From the NCBI GenBank assembly GCA_038247245.1, contig JBBRVE010000017.1, forward strand, positions 1-44,601: a stretch of DNA of 44,601 nt, in the 5' to 3' direction. The position numbers and the translations under genes are program-made. The notes below the pieces were generated by a model. The model saw nothing but the letters and a program-made list of their open reading frames with translations, ran no database searches and was not told the origin of the DNA. Every line of letters begins with the position of its first letter. The stretch's first letter is position 1. Source of the stretch: JAPWJZ01 sp038247245 (GTDB lineage: Bacteria > Pseudomonadota > Alphaproteobacteria > Micavibrionales > UBA2020). Positions 6,554-13,843 of the stretch are shown piece by piece.

Positions 6554-7376
6554 CATGATGCCCGACAACCCGCAAGTCAACAGCCTCTACCGTGACGCGC
6601 TGACGCAGGAATATGTGTACCTGACCCTGCTGGAAGATTCGGCATGGGCGAAAGTCGGTTACATGAACCGCCGCGAAAAAGAAGACGGATTCATGATCCG
6701 CGCGTCCGATTACACGAAACGCGTGGATGCCGCGCTGGAAACGGCCGCTGCCCGCGATATCGATTCAACGATCGAAAGCCACGGCGCGGTCGCCCGCATC
6801 GGCATGGCAAGAACGCCGCTGCAGCTGGAAGCCGCCGAAGGCACGGAAATTCCCGGCACCGAACTGATGGCGCCCGACCAGCACAAACGCCTGATGGAAA
6901 AATTCAAGGAAGTTGCGCATAAAAATTTCGAGATCCGCGCCGAATATGTGCGCGATATCGCAAAAAAGAAAGAAGCGACGCTGGAAACCCTGCTGTCGCT
7001 GTCGATCATCGAACCCGTCGGCGTGGAAGCGTCAGGCCAGACGAAATTCGATTTCTACATGGTCAACCCCGCATCCGATGAAAACGCCGCGCGCGTTGTG
7101 TACCGCCTGGAACTTGACCTTGCGACCGGCAATGCGGGCATCGGCGAAATGTACAGCGAACCCCTGACGCTGGACGAACTGAAGGCGAAGCCGGACACCC
7201 GCGCGGGCTTTGCGGTCACCCGCAACAATGAAATTTCCGACGTGATGCTGGAAACAGCCGCCGCATCGGAGCGTTTCCTGAACGCGCGCCTGAAGGCAGC
7301 GGAAGAAAAACCCGTGCCCGCCGCAGCCGCCACCGAAGAAAAACCGAAAGCCAAAGGCCCTGCACTGCGCCCCTAA
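6504..7376 (+). CDS. Hypothetical helical protein overlapping the J-domain gene
   Basis: A 290-residue protein of unknown function. It overlaps the J-domain gene by 50 bases in another frame. Its ATG at 6504 follows AGAAGG by only two bases, too close for good initiation, so it may be translated by coupling or be the true C-terminal part of a single J-domain protein split by a frameshift. Residues 1-70 and 125-160 look helical and charged (MLQYDEKRVQQVKSLHDMM; HKRLMEKFKEVAHKNFEI). Residues 165-240 look like a beta-rich domain (KFDFYMVNP, ARVVYRLELDLATGNAG). The tail is Ala/Pro/Glu/Lys-rich and ends PALRP, the same last five residues as the gene at 8506. No signal peptide or membrane helix. 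Confidence 0.75.
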   Translation: MLQYDEKRVQQVKSLHDMMPDNPQVNSLYRDALTQEYVYLTLLEDSAWAKVGYMNRREKEDGFMIRASDYTKRVDAALETAAARDIDSTIESHGAVARIGMARTPLQLEAAEGTEIPGTELMAPDQHKRLMEKFKEVAHKNFEIRAEYVRDIAKKKEATLETLLSLSIIEPVGVEASGQTKFDFYMVNPASDENAARVVYRLELDLATGNAGIGEMYSEPLTLDELKAKPDTRAGFAVTRNNEISDVMLETAAASERFLNARLKAAEEKPVPAAAATEEKPKAKGPALRP

Positions 7377-7385
7377 ACGGAGAAT

Positions 7386-7724
7386 ATGATGAGCACGGAA
7401 AGCTTCGACAAGGACAACGATTACACGCTGGTGCGAAACACCACCTATATAGCGACCGGCAACCACAACCGCAGCATTGCGCATATTTTCAATTTCAAAT
7501 CGGCGCAAGTGACGACTGTGGCGCGCGAATGGATTTCGGGCAGCGCCGGCAACACCATCCACAGCCAGCTGGATGTGCGCAATTTCAGCGAGATCGACGG
7601 CAAGGACGAAATCCGCGACATGCACAAAAAACTGGTATCGCTGGGCGGCACCCCGCCCGCGATTGACGACATTCTGCCGCAATCGGCGGCGAAGCCGAAA
7701 ACACTCACCGCGGGACTGAAATAA
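7386..7724 (+). CDS. Tandem IFNF-family small protein, copy A
   Basis: A 112-residue member of a family I do not recognise, present in four tandem copies (7386, 7724, 8085, 8506). Shared features: an NDYT segment near the N-terminus (also in copy D), the motif IFNFKSAQVTTV (residues about 34-45), a variable middle, then VRNFSEIDG...EIRDMHKKLVSLGGTPP and a short tail. It is soluble, without cysteine or signal peptide. It starts 9 bases after the preceding gene, with GGAG before ATGATG (start at 7386 or 7389), and its last base overlaps copy B, so the genes are probably one operon with the J-domain gene. Confidence 0.82.
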   Translation: MMSTESFDKDNDYTLVRNTTYIATGNHNRSIAHIFNFKSAQVTTVAREWISGSAGNTIHSQLDVRNFSEIDGKDEIRDMHKKLVSLGGTPPAIDDILPQSAAKPKTLTAGLK

Positions 7725-8080
7725 TGCCGACATTCAAGCGCCTTGATGAAAGCTCGCTGCTCGTCCGCACCGATCTGGCGGAGGCGAAGGAATGGGGCGG
7801 CGCGCGCATTTCGCGTATCTTCAATTTCAAGGCGCGGCAGCTGACCACCATTTACGAACGCGGTGACGTGAAGGAGTTCCAGATTCCCGACGGCCATTAT
7901 TCGTCCAAAACCGGTTACACAGCCGCCGTCACATCCGCGATGACCGTGCAGAATTTCCGCGACATCGAAGGCACCGAAGAAATCGCCGAGATGCATGCCA
8001 AACTGGTGAGCCTGAACGGCCGTCCGCCGAAGCTGGAAGACGTGCTGCCCGGCCAGCTGAACAAAAAACTGAAGGCGTAA
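7724..8080 (+). CDS. Tandem IFNF-family small protein, copy B
   Basis: 118 residues. Carries the family motif as RISRIFNFKARQLTTIYE (about 27-44) and the second block as TVQNFRDIEG...EIAEMHAKLVSLNGRPPKLEDVLP, with the tail GQLNKKLKA. Between the blocks is an insert absent from copies A and D (EFQIPDGHYSSKTGYTAA). Its ATG overlaps the TAA of copy A by one base (TAATG), a typical coupling arrangement, and copy C begins five bases after its stop. The tail PGQLNKK is nearly repeated in copy C (PAQLNKKP), suggesting B and C are the closest pair at that end. Function unknown. Confidence 0.82.
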   Translation: MPTFKRLDESSLLVRTDLAEAKEWGGARISRIFNFKARQLTTIYERGDVKEFQIPDGHYSSKTGYTAAVTSAMTVQNFRDIEGTEEIAEMHAKLVSLNGRPPKLEDVLPGQLNKKLKA

Positions 8081-8084
8081 AAAC

Positions 8085-8447
8085 ATGGAAGAACAATTCA
8101 ACAAGGTCGGCGCGGCCACCCTGCGCATCGATTTCCGCCGCAACGAAATGAATTCCGGCGGCGTGGAGAAATACGACGGATATACCAAGCTGTTCAACTT
8201 CCTCGCCCGCGAAGTGACGACCATCCACCGCGACTGGCTGTTGGAAGGGCGCGGCAGCAGCGCCGCGGGCACGTCTTCGGTGGCGTCCCATACCACAATC
8301 CAGAGCTTTGACGAGCTGGCTTCCACCGCCGAAGTCGCGGCGATGCACCGCAAACTGGTCGAGCTGGGCGGCAAACCGCCGGGTCTTGATGAAGTACTGC
8401 CCGCGCAATTGAACAAAAAACCGGCGGGCTTGCGCAGCAATCCGTAA
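8085..8447 (+). CDS. Tandem IFNF-family small protein, copy C
   Basis: 120 residues, the most divergent at the first motif: KLFNFLAREVTTIHRDWL (about 35-52), with Leu for Ile and Glu for Gln. It is followed by a Ser/Gly/Ala-rich loop (EGRGSSAAGTSSVAS) and then TIQSFDELAS...EVAAMHRKLVELGGKPPGLDEVLP. It begins MEEQFNKVGAATLRIDFRR, longer than copies A and D before the motif. It lies five bases after copy B. The gap to copy D (58 bases) holds a perfect 12-base tandem repeat, so D may also have its own control. Function unknown; membership of the family is clear from both blocks. Confidence 0.82.
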   Translation: MEEQFNKVGAATLRIDFRRNEMNSGGVEKYDGYTKLFNFLAREVTTIHRDWLLEGRGSSAAGTSSVASHTTIQSFDELASTAEVAAMHRKLVELGGKPPGLDEVLPAQLNKKPAGLRSNP

Positions 8448-8463
8448 AATCACACCCTGAACG

Positions 8464-8487
8464 GCGTTAAGTTGAGCGTTAAGTTGA
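8464..8487 (+). repeat. Perfect 12-base tandem repeat before copy D
   Basis: GCGTTAAGTTGA occurs twice back to back (8464-8475 and 8476-8487), followed by TTTTCATAGGAGTG, which holds the binding site of copy D. The repeat spacing is close to one helical turn, which would suit paired binding of a regulator, but it may simply be slippage. A related CGTTAAGTTGAT lies inside the second amidase gene at 5543-5554, probably by chance. Confidence 0.7.
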
Positions 8488-8505
8488 TTTTCATAGGAGT
8501 GAAAA

Positions 8506-8823
8506 ATGGCCGATGAAGAAATTTATGAAAAAGTAAACGACTATACGATCAGCGCCATCACCGATTTCGAGCGTCAGGACGGCGCCGACCCCGAACTCCG
8601 CCGGATTTTCAATTTCAAGGCGCGTCAGGTGACCAACATCTATTCGCAGTGGTACGGTGCGAGCGTTTCCAATTCGATGGTGATCCAGAAATTCAGCGAG
8701 CTCGACAGCCTCGACGAAGCAGCCGACATGCATCAACGCCTGCGCAATATGGGCGGCAGCCCGCCGCCGCTGGAGCAGGATGCGCTGGGCAAATCTCCCG
8801 CCCGTCCCGCGCTGCGCCCTTAA
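8506..8823 (+). CDS. Tandem IFNF-family small protein, copy D
   Basis: 105 residues, the shortest copy. It has KVNDYT near the start (as in copy A), RRIFNFKARQVTNIYSQWY (about 31-49), VIQKFSELDSLDEAADMHQRLRNMGGSPPPLEQ, and the tail ARPALRP. The last five residues match the end of the protein at 6504-7376. It has the best ribosome binding site of the four (AGGAGT at a good distance), and a 12-base tandem repeat lies upstream. It is the last gene before the dcw cluster. Function unknown. All four copies keep the phenylalanines of the first motif and the Met-His pair of the second, suggesting a folded domain under selection rather than decaying duplicates. Confidence 0.82.
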   Translation: MADEEIYEKVNDYTISAITDFERQDGADPELRRIFNFKARQVTNIYSQWYGASVSNSMVIQKFSELDSLDEAADMHQRLRNMGGSPPPLEQDALGKSPARPALRP

Positions 8824-8835
8824 GCGCGAACGCTG

Positions 8836-8868
8836 CACCGGAATTCACCGGATTTTGCACCGTAATTG
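8836..8868 (+). repeat. Three imperfect CACCGGAATT units
   Basis: CACCGGAATT (8836), CACCGGATTTTG (8846) and CACCGTAATTG (8858) follow each other directly, between the stop of copy D and the promoter of the dcw cluster. They form no clear hairpin with a T run, so they are not an obvious terminator. They may be operator-like repeats or slippage. Confidence 0.45.
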
Positions 8869-8881
8869 CACAGCCCTTCCG

Positions 8882-8910
8882 TTGACGGATTCGGCATCCC
8901 CATGTACATT
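8882..8910 (+). promoter_or_regulatory. Probable sigma-70 type promoter of the dcw cluster
   Basis: TTGACG (8882-8887) and TACATT (8905-8910) are spaced by 17 bases, close to consensus; a start near 8917 would give a leader of about 145 bases to the rsmH ATG at 9061. The leader contains A+T-rich sequence (AATCAATAAATAAATGG) and no gene. No mraZ gene or MraZ-type repeats (TGGGN spaced) are seen here. Confidence 0.5.
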
Positions 8911-9060
8911 ATAAACGGGGTTGAATAAGGCATGGTTTTTCAGGGGTGTTTAGCCAGCCGGATTTGACGTAAATCAATAAATAAATGGCAGCGGCGGCAA
9001 GCCGCGCCGAAGTTTTTGGGGTTGCACAAGACCTTGGCCGATTTTAGCGATATTGCCGCC

Positions 9061-10014
9061 ATGACGACGGCAAGCGGGCACATTCCGGTGATGCTGCGCG
9101 AAGTCCTGCAAACGCTGGCGCCGCGTGACGGCGGCGTGTATGTCGACGGCACGTTCGGCGCGGGCGGCTATACGCGCGAAATCCTTAAAAGAGCAAACTG
9201 CACCGTTTACGCCATCGACCGCGACCCGCATGCGATCGAGCGCGCCGATGCGATGGCGAAGGAATTCGACGGACGCTTGATTCCCGTACAGGGATGTTTT
9301 GGCGATGTCACATCGCTGCTGGCGGAACACGGTGTCGGCAAGATCGACGGCTTCGTGCTGGACCTTGGCGTTTCGTCGCTGCAGCTCTCCACGCCGGAGC
9401 GCGGGTTTTCATTTATGCATGACGGCCCGCTCGACATGCGCATGAGCCTGGATGGCACATCCGCAGCCGACGTGGTGAACCGCGCGCCGGAAAAAGAAAT
9501 CGCGGATATCCTTTACACCTCTGGCGAAGAACGCGCATCGCGCGCGATTGCCAAAAAGATCGTCGCGTCGCGCCCGATCACCACGACCAAGGGCCTGGTG
9601 AATGTGGTGCATAGCGTGCTGCCGATGCATGGCGGCATGAAAATCGATACCGCCACCCGCACCTTTCAGGCGCTGCGCATTTTCGTGAATGACGAATTGG
9701 GGGAGCTGGAACGCGCGCTGGACTCCGCCGAAGAAATCCTGAACACCGATGGCCGGCTCGTCGTCGTGTCGTTCCATTCGCTGGAGGATTGGCGCGTAAA
9801 GCATTTCCTGAAGGAAAAGACCGGCCGCACATCGAATGTGTCGCGCCATCTGCCCATCAAGGAAGACAATCGCAAATCAAGCTTCACGGTCGAGGCGAAT
9901 AACGGGTTGTCGCCGCAACCGGACGAAATTCTGGCCAACCCCCGCTCACGTTCCGCCCGGCTGCGTTACGGCATCCGCACGGCGGCACCCGTCATGGAGG
10001 CACTGCATGCGTAA
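9061..10014 (+). CDS. rsmH: 16S rRNA (cytosine1402-N4)-methyltransferase RsmH (MraW)
   Basis: Methylates N4 of C1402 in the ribosomal P site using S-adenosylmethionine. Motifs: GHIPVMLREVL at the start, the SAM site DGTFGAGGYTREIL, then DRDPHAI, GFVLDLGVSSLQLS and VVVSFHSLEDWRVKHFL; the C-terminus ends with NPRSRSARLRYG. The ATG at 9061 (317 residues) gives the usual N-terminus; TTG at 9016 is also in frame but lacks a binding site. It opens the dcw cluster and overlaps ftsL by eight bases. The usual upstream partner mraZ is absent. Confidence 0.95.
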   Translation: MTTASGHIPVMLREVLQTLAPRDGGVYVDGTFGAGGYTREILKRANCTVYAIDRDPHAIERADAMAKEFDGRLIPVQGCFGDVTSLLAEHGVGKIDGFVLDLGVSSLQLSTPERGFSFMHDGPLDMRMSLDGTSAADVVNRAPEKEIADILYTSGEERASRAIAKKIVASRPITTTKGLVNVVHSVLPMHGGMKIDTATRTFQALRIFVNDELGELERALDSAEEILNTDGRLVVVSFHSLEDWRVKHFLKEKTGRTSNVSRHLPIKEDNRKSSFTVEANNGLSPQPDEILANPRSRSARLRYGIRTAAPVMEALHA

Positions 10015-10633
10015 AACGGCGATGCTCTGGCTTGTACTGGCGGTTCTGTGCGGCGGGATGCTGTTCCAGACCAGCCAGCGCGTGACCGACGGAAGGACGC
10101 AACTGGCCGGCATCGAAGCGGCGGCGCGCAAGGAAGACGAACACCTGCGCGTGCTGCAGGCCGAGTGGAGTTATCTGAACCAGCCCGACCGTCTGGAAAA
10201 ATTGTCGAACCAATTCCTGCACCTGGCGCCGCTGAAGGGCAAACAATTCGCCAAGGTCGCAGACCTGGAACAGCGCCCCGTGGATGTGGTCGCCTCCACA
10301 AATCCCGTGATTGATCCCGAAGCGTCTGTGGCTCCCGTTGTAACTGCCGAAGAACCAGTTGCCATCGCACCGGTTGTAAAAACCGCCCCCGTCCCCGCAA
10401 AAATCGCTACGCCCCTGATCAAGCCGCAGCCCGTTGTGAAGGCGACGCCGCAACCGTCACTGGTCTGGAAAGCGCCGCCCCCGCCCGCCGCCCGCAAGCC
10501 GGGCGTGGCATGGAGCGCACCGCAGCCGGGCAGAAATCCGCCACCCTCTCCTGCTCCTGCCCCTGCCGCACAGGCGCAGCAGCAGCAACCGCGCCAGTTC
10601 GGCGATCTCATGAAAAGCCTGGGGGTGCAGTAA
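10007..10633 (+). CDS. ftsL: Cell division protein FtsL with a long Pro/Ala-rich tail
   Basis: FtsL is a bitopic inner-membrane protein that joins FtsQ and FtsB and helps activate FtsWI at the septum. Assignment rests on position between rsmH and ftsI, a short cytoplasmic start (MRK), one membrane helix (AMLWLVLAVLCGGMLFQTS) and a periplasmic coiled-coil segment (RTQLAGIEAAARKEDEHLRV) ending with LSNQFLHLAPLKGKQF. At 208 residues it is longer than the usual 90-130: residues from about 95 on are low-complexity Pro, Ala and Val with a Gln run, closing in FGDLMKSLGVQ. GGAGG (about 9997-10001) precedes the ATG, which overlaps rsmH. Confidence 0.88.
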   Translation: MRKTAMLWLVLAVLCGGMLFQTSQRVTDGRTQLAGIEAAARKEDEHLRVLQAEWSYLNQPDRLEKLSNQFLHLAPLKGKQFAKVADLEQRPVDVVASTNPVIDPEASVAPVVTAEEPVAIAPVVKTAPVPAKIATPLIKPQPVVKATPQPSLVWKAPPPPAARKPGVAWSAPQPGRNPPPSPAPAPAAQAQQQQPRQFGDLMKSLGVQ

Positions 10634-10635
10634 CG

Positions 10636-12366
10636 ATGTCGGGCATTTTTCAACGCGATAAAATGGACATTCCGGGCGAACGCTCATCGACCCTTGGCCT
10701 TGCGAAAACGCGCCTGGTGCTGGTGGCATCGGTTTTCGTGCTGGGCTATCTTGCGATTTCTCTCCGCCTGACCGATCTGACATTGCTCCGTGACCGCCCC
10801 GCGCCCGAAACCGCATCAATGGGCGGCGAAGGCGTGAAGCCGCTGACAAAACCCCTGCGCGGCACAATTGTCGATCGCAATGGCGAATTGATGGCGACAT
10901 CGCTTGCCATGCCGTCCGTTTTTGCCAATAACACGCTGATCGACGACCCCAAACAGGTCGCGCATGAACTGGCCGGTATCCTGACCGAGCAAAAAGAAGC
11001 CGATCTGTTGAAAAAACTGGCCTCGGGCCGTAAATTCGTCTGGATACAGCGCAACATCACGCCGCGACAGCAATATGCGATCAATGCGCTGGGCCACCCC
11101 GGCCTTGGTTTTCAGGATGAAGACCGCCGCATTTACCCCGCCGGTTCACTGGCCGCGCACATCACCGGCTATACCGATGTGGACGGCCGCGGCATCGCGG
11201 GCATCGAAAAACTTGGCAACGCGCAGCTGGAAAAGGGCGACAAGCCCGTTGCGCTCACGATTGACCTGCGCGTGCAGCATATCCTGCACCGCGAACTGGC
11301 GGCATCGATGGAAAAATTCCGCGCCAAGGCCGCGGCGGGCGTCGTGATGGATGTGAATACCGGCGAAATCATCGCCATGGTGTCGCTGCCCGATTTCGAC
11401 CCGCACCATCCGTCATCCGCAACCGATGACGGCAAATTCAACCGCGTCAGCCTCGGCGTGTTTGAAATGGGCTCGACGTTCAAGCTTTTTTCGACCGCGG
11501 CGGCGCTCGACAGCGGCCGCGTGAGTTTCGGCAGCACGTTCGACACGACGCAGCCCATTAAAATCGGGCGCTTTACGATCAGCGATTACCACGCGCTGCG
11601 CCGCGTGCAGTCGGTGCCTGAAATTTTCATGCATTCGTCCAACATCGGCACCGCGCGCATGGCGCAGACGATGGGGCCGGAGGGGCTGAAGGATTTCTAC
11701 AAGCGCATGGGTTTCTTCGCACAGGTGCCGGTCGATATCCCCGAGCGCGGCTGGCCGCTGTTTCCCAACCCGTGGCGCGAAGTGAGCACGCTCACCGCTT
11801 CCTTCGGGCATGGCATCGCGGTATCGCCGTTGCATCTGGTCCGCGCGGCATCGGCATTGGTGAATGGCGGCGTGATGGTGGTGCCGCAACTGGTAAAAAA
11901 AGATTCCAAGACGCTGCTGCCGCAATCGCCCGCGGGCGAACGTGTGGTGACGCCGCAAACATCGCTGAAGGTACGCCAGCTGATGGAGCTGACCGTCGCC
12001 GAAGGCACGGGCAGCAAGGCCGCGGTTGAAGGCTATAACGTGGGCGGCAAGACCGGCACGGCGGAGAAAAACAAGAATGGCCGCTATGACCACAACTCCC
12101 TGATGTCGTCCTTCATCGGCGTCTTCCCGATTGGCGAGCCGCGCTATGCGGTGCTGGCGATGATGGACGAACCGAAACCGGCGCCCGACACCTTCGGTTA
12201 CGCAACGGGCGGCTGGACCGCAGCGCCCGTCGTGGGCCGCGTGATCGAACAGATGGGTCCGCTATACCAAATTCCGCCGTCGCTGGACACATCCGGCGAA
12301 ATCATGAACGACATGGCACAATACATCAAGGGAGCGAAGAGTGCGTCTACTGGAGCTGATCGGTGA
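10636..12366 (+). CDS. ftsI: Septal peptidoglycan transpeptidase FtsI (PBP3)
   Basis: Class B penicillin-binding protein that cross-links septal peptidoglycan as partner of FtsW. One membrane helix (RLVLVASVFVLGYLAISL, about 26-43) is followed by the PBP dimer domain (RGTIVDRNGELMA at 75-87) and the transpeptidase domain with STFK at 280-283 (catalytic Ser280), SSN at 334-336 and KTGTA at 472-476. The start at 10636 is chosen because it follows the ftsL stop by two bases and a GGGGGTG site; the frame runs open further upstream inside ftsL. At 576 residues the length is normal. The last 26 bases overlap murE. Confidence 0.96.
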   Translation: MSGIFQRDKMDIPGERSSTLGLAKTRLVLVASVFVLGYLAISLRLTDLTLLRDRPAPETASMGGEGVKPLTKPLRGTIVDRNGELMATSLAMPSVFANNTLIDDPKQVAHELAGILTEQKEADLLKKLASGRKFVWIQRNITPRQQYAINALGHPGLGFQDEDRRIYPAGSLAAHITGYTDVDGRGIAGIEKLGNAQLEKGDKPVALTIDLRVQHILHRELAASMEKFRAKAAAGVVMDVNTGEIIAMVSLPDFDPHHPSSATDDGKFNRVSLGVFEMGSTFKLFSTAAALDSGRVSFGSTFDTTQPIKIGRFTISDYHALRRVQSVPEIFMHSSNIGTARMAQTMGPEGLKDFYKRMGFFAQVPVDIPERGWPLFPNPWREVSTLTASFGHGIAVSPLHLVRAASALVNGGVMVVPQLVKKDSKTLLPQSPAGERVVTPQTSLKVRQLMELTVAEGTGSKAAVEGYNVGGKTGTAEKNKNGRYDHNSLMSSFIGVFPIGEPRYAVLAMMDEPKPAPDTFGYATGGWTAAPVVGRVIEQMGPLYQIPPSLDTSGEIMNDMAQYIKGAKSASTGADR

Positions 12367-13843
12367 TGCAGACGGGGTGACGGTTAGCAACCGCGCCCGC
12401 GCCGCAGAACTGGACATTACGGGACTTACCGCCGACAGCCGCGAAGTGCGCGCAGGTTACCTGTTCGCCGCATTCCCGGGTAACAAGGTGGATGGCCGCG
12501 ATTTCATCGCCGATGCGATTGCGCGCGGTGCCACCGCTATCCTTGCGCCCGAAGGCCTCTCCGCTGTCGGCATCGGCGGCGTCGTTGTAACCGACACCAA
12601 CCCGCGCCAGCGATTTGCACATATGGCCGCAACATATTTCGGCCGCCAGATGGATACTGTGGTTGCCGTGACCGGCACCAATGGCAAAAGCTCGACCGTT
12701 AATTTCTGCCGACAGATCTGGCAGTCGATGGACCATGCTGCCGCCTCGCTCGGCACCATCGGCATCATCGCAAATATCGGCAATGGCGGCGATATCAACC
12801 GCGCCGGATCGCTGACAACACCGGACCCCGTCACGCTCCATTCCGAAATTGCGGAGCTGGAGGCGGCGGGCGTCACGCATCTGGCCATCGAAGCATCATC
12901 GCAGGGCATGGATCAATACCGCCTGGACGGCTTGAAAATTTCCGCCGCCGGTTTTACCAACCTGACGCGTGACCATCTGGATTACCACGGCACGATGGAC
13001 AAATATTTTGATTCCAAGGCGCGGCTGTTCAGCGAAATGATGGCCCCCGATGGCATCGCCGTCATCAATGCCGATAGCGATTATGCCGGCAAGGTGCGCG
13101 CCGTCTGTGAAAAGCGCGGCCTGCGCGTGATTGATTTCGGCACGGGCGCATCCGACATCCGCCTTGTGCGCCGCAAGCCGCTGCCGGGCGGGCAATTCAT
13201 GGAATTGCAGCTGTTCGGCGAACGATACGAATTGGAACTGCCGCTGGTCGGTGATTTTCAGGCGTCAAACGCGCTGTGCGCGCTTGGCCTTGTGATCGCC
13301 GAGAAGCCGGATGACCGCGGCATGCATATGCGCGCGGTCTACGCGCTTGAAAAACTGCAGAGCGTGCGCGGGCGTCTGGAATACGCGGCAAAGCATCCGA
13401 ATGGCGCTGCGATCTATGTCGACTACGCGCATTCACCGGATGGGTTGGAGACCATGCTGAACGCGCTGCGCCCGCATACGCAGAACAAATTGCATGTTGT
13501 ATTCGGGTGCGGCGGCGACCGCGATAAAGGCAAAAGACCCATGATGGGCGAAATCGCCATGCGTCTGGCCGACCGCGTGATCGTGACGGACGACAACCCG
13601 CGCACCGAAGATGCAAATGCCGTGCGCGCCGATATCATGAAGGGCTGCCCCGATAAATTGAAAGTAACCGAGATGGCCGGTCGCCGTGATGCGATCCGCG
13701 CCGCTGTTGCCAAACTGTCGCCCGGCGACGTGCTGGTGATTGCGGGCAAGGGCCATGAACAGGGCCAGATCGTGGGCAAGGAAATCTTGCCTTTTGACGA
13801 TGTGACCGAGGCGAAAAACGCCGTATTGGAAGTGACGAAATGA
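12341..13843 (+). CDS. murE: UDP-MurNAc-tripeptide ligase MurE, meso-DAP type
   Basis: Adds the third stem-peptide residue to UDP-MurNAc-L-Ala-D-Glu using ATP. The P-loop is GTNGKSS (112-118), the likely carbamylated lysine is in YFDSKARLF (K226), and the DNPR motif (418-421) that recognises meso-diaminopimelate is intact; lysine-adding enzymes lack it. The start is GTG at 12341, inside the 3' end of ftsI, behind GGGAG. It is 500 residues, a normal length. Its stop overlaps the ATG of murF (ATGA at 13840-13843). Confidence 0.96.
   Translation: MRLLELIGDADGVTVSNRARAAELDITGLTADSREVRAGYLFAAFPGNKVDGRDFIADAIARGATAILAPEGLSAVGIGGVVVTDTNPRQRFAHMAATYFGRQMDTVVAVTGTNGKSSTVNFCRQIWQSMDHAAASLGTIGIIANIGNGGDINRAGSLTTPDPVTLHSEIAELEAAGVTHLAIEASSQGMDQYRLDGLKISAAGFTNLTRDHLDYHGTMDKYFDSKARLFSEMMAPDGIAVINADSDYAGKVRAVCEKRGLRVIDFGTGASDIRLVRRKPLPGGQFMELQLFGERYELELPLVGDFQASNALCALGLVIAEKPDDRGMHMRAVYALEKLQSVRGRLEYAAKHPNGAAIYVDYAHSPDGLETMLNALRPHTQNKLHVVFGCGGDRDKGKRPMMGEIAMRLADRVIVTDDNPRTEDANAVRADIMKGCPDKLKVTEMAGRRDAIRAAVAKLSPGDVLVIAGKGHEQGQIVGKEILPFDDVTEAKNAVLEVTK

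Noticed and set aside
7032..8453. Long minus-strand frames opposite the four paralogues
   Set aside because: They are histidine-, arginine- and alanine-rich shadows typical of G+C-rich antisense frames; the plus-strand genes have motifs and binding sites.
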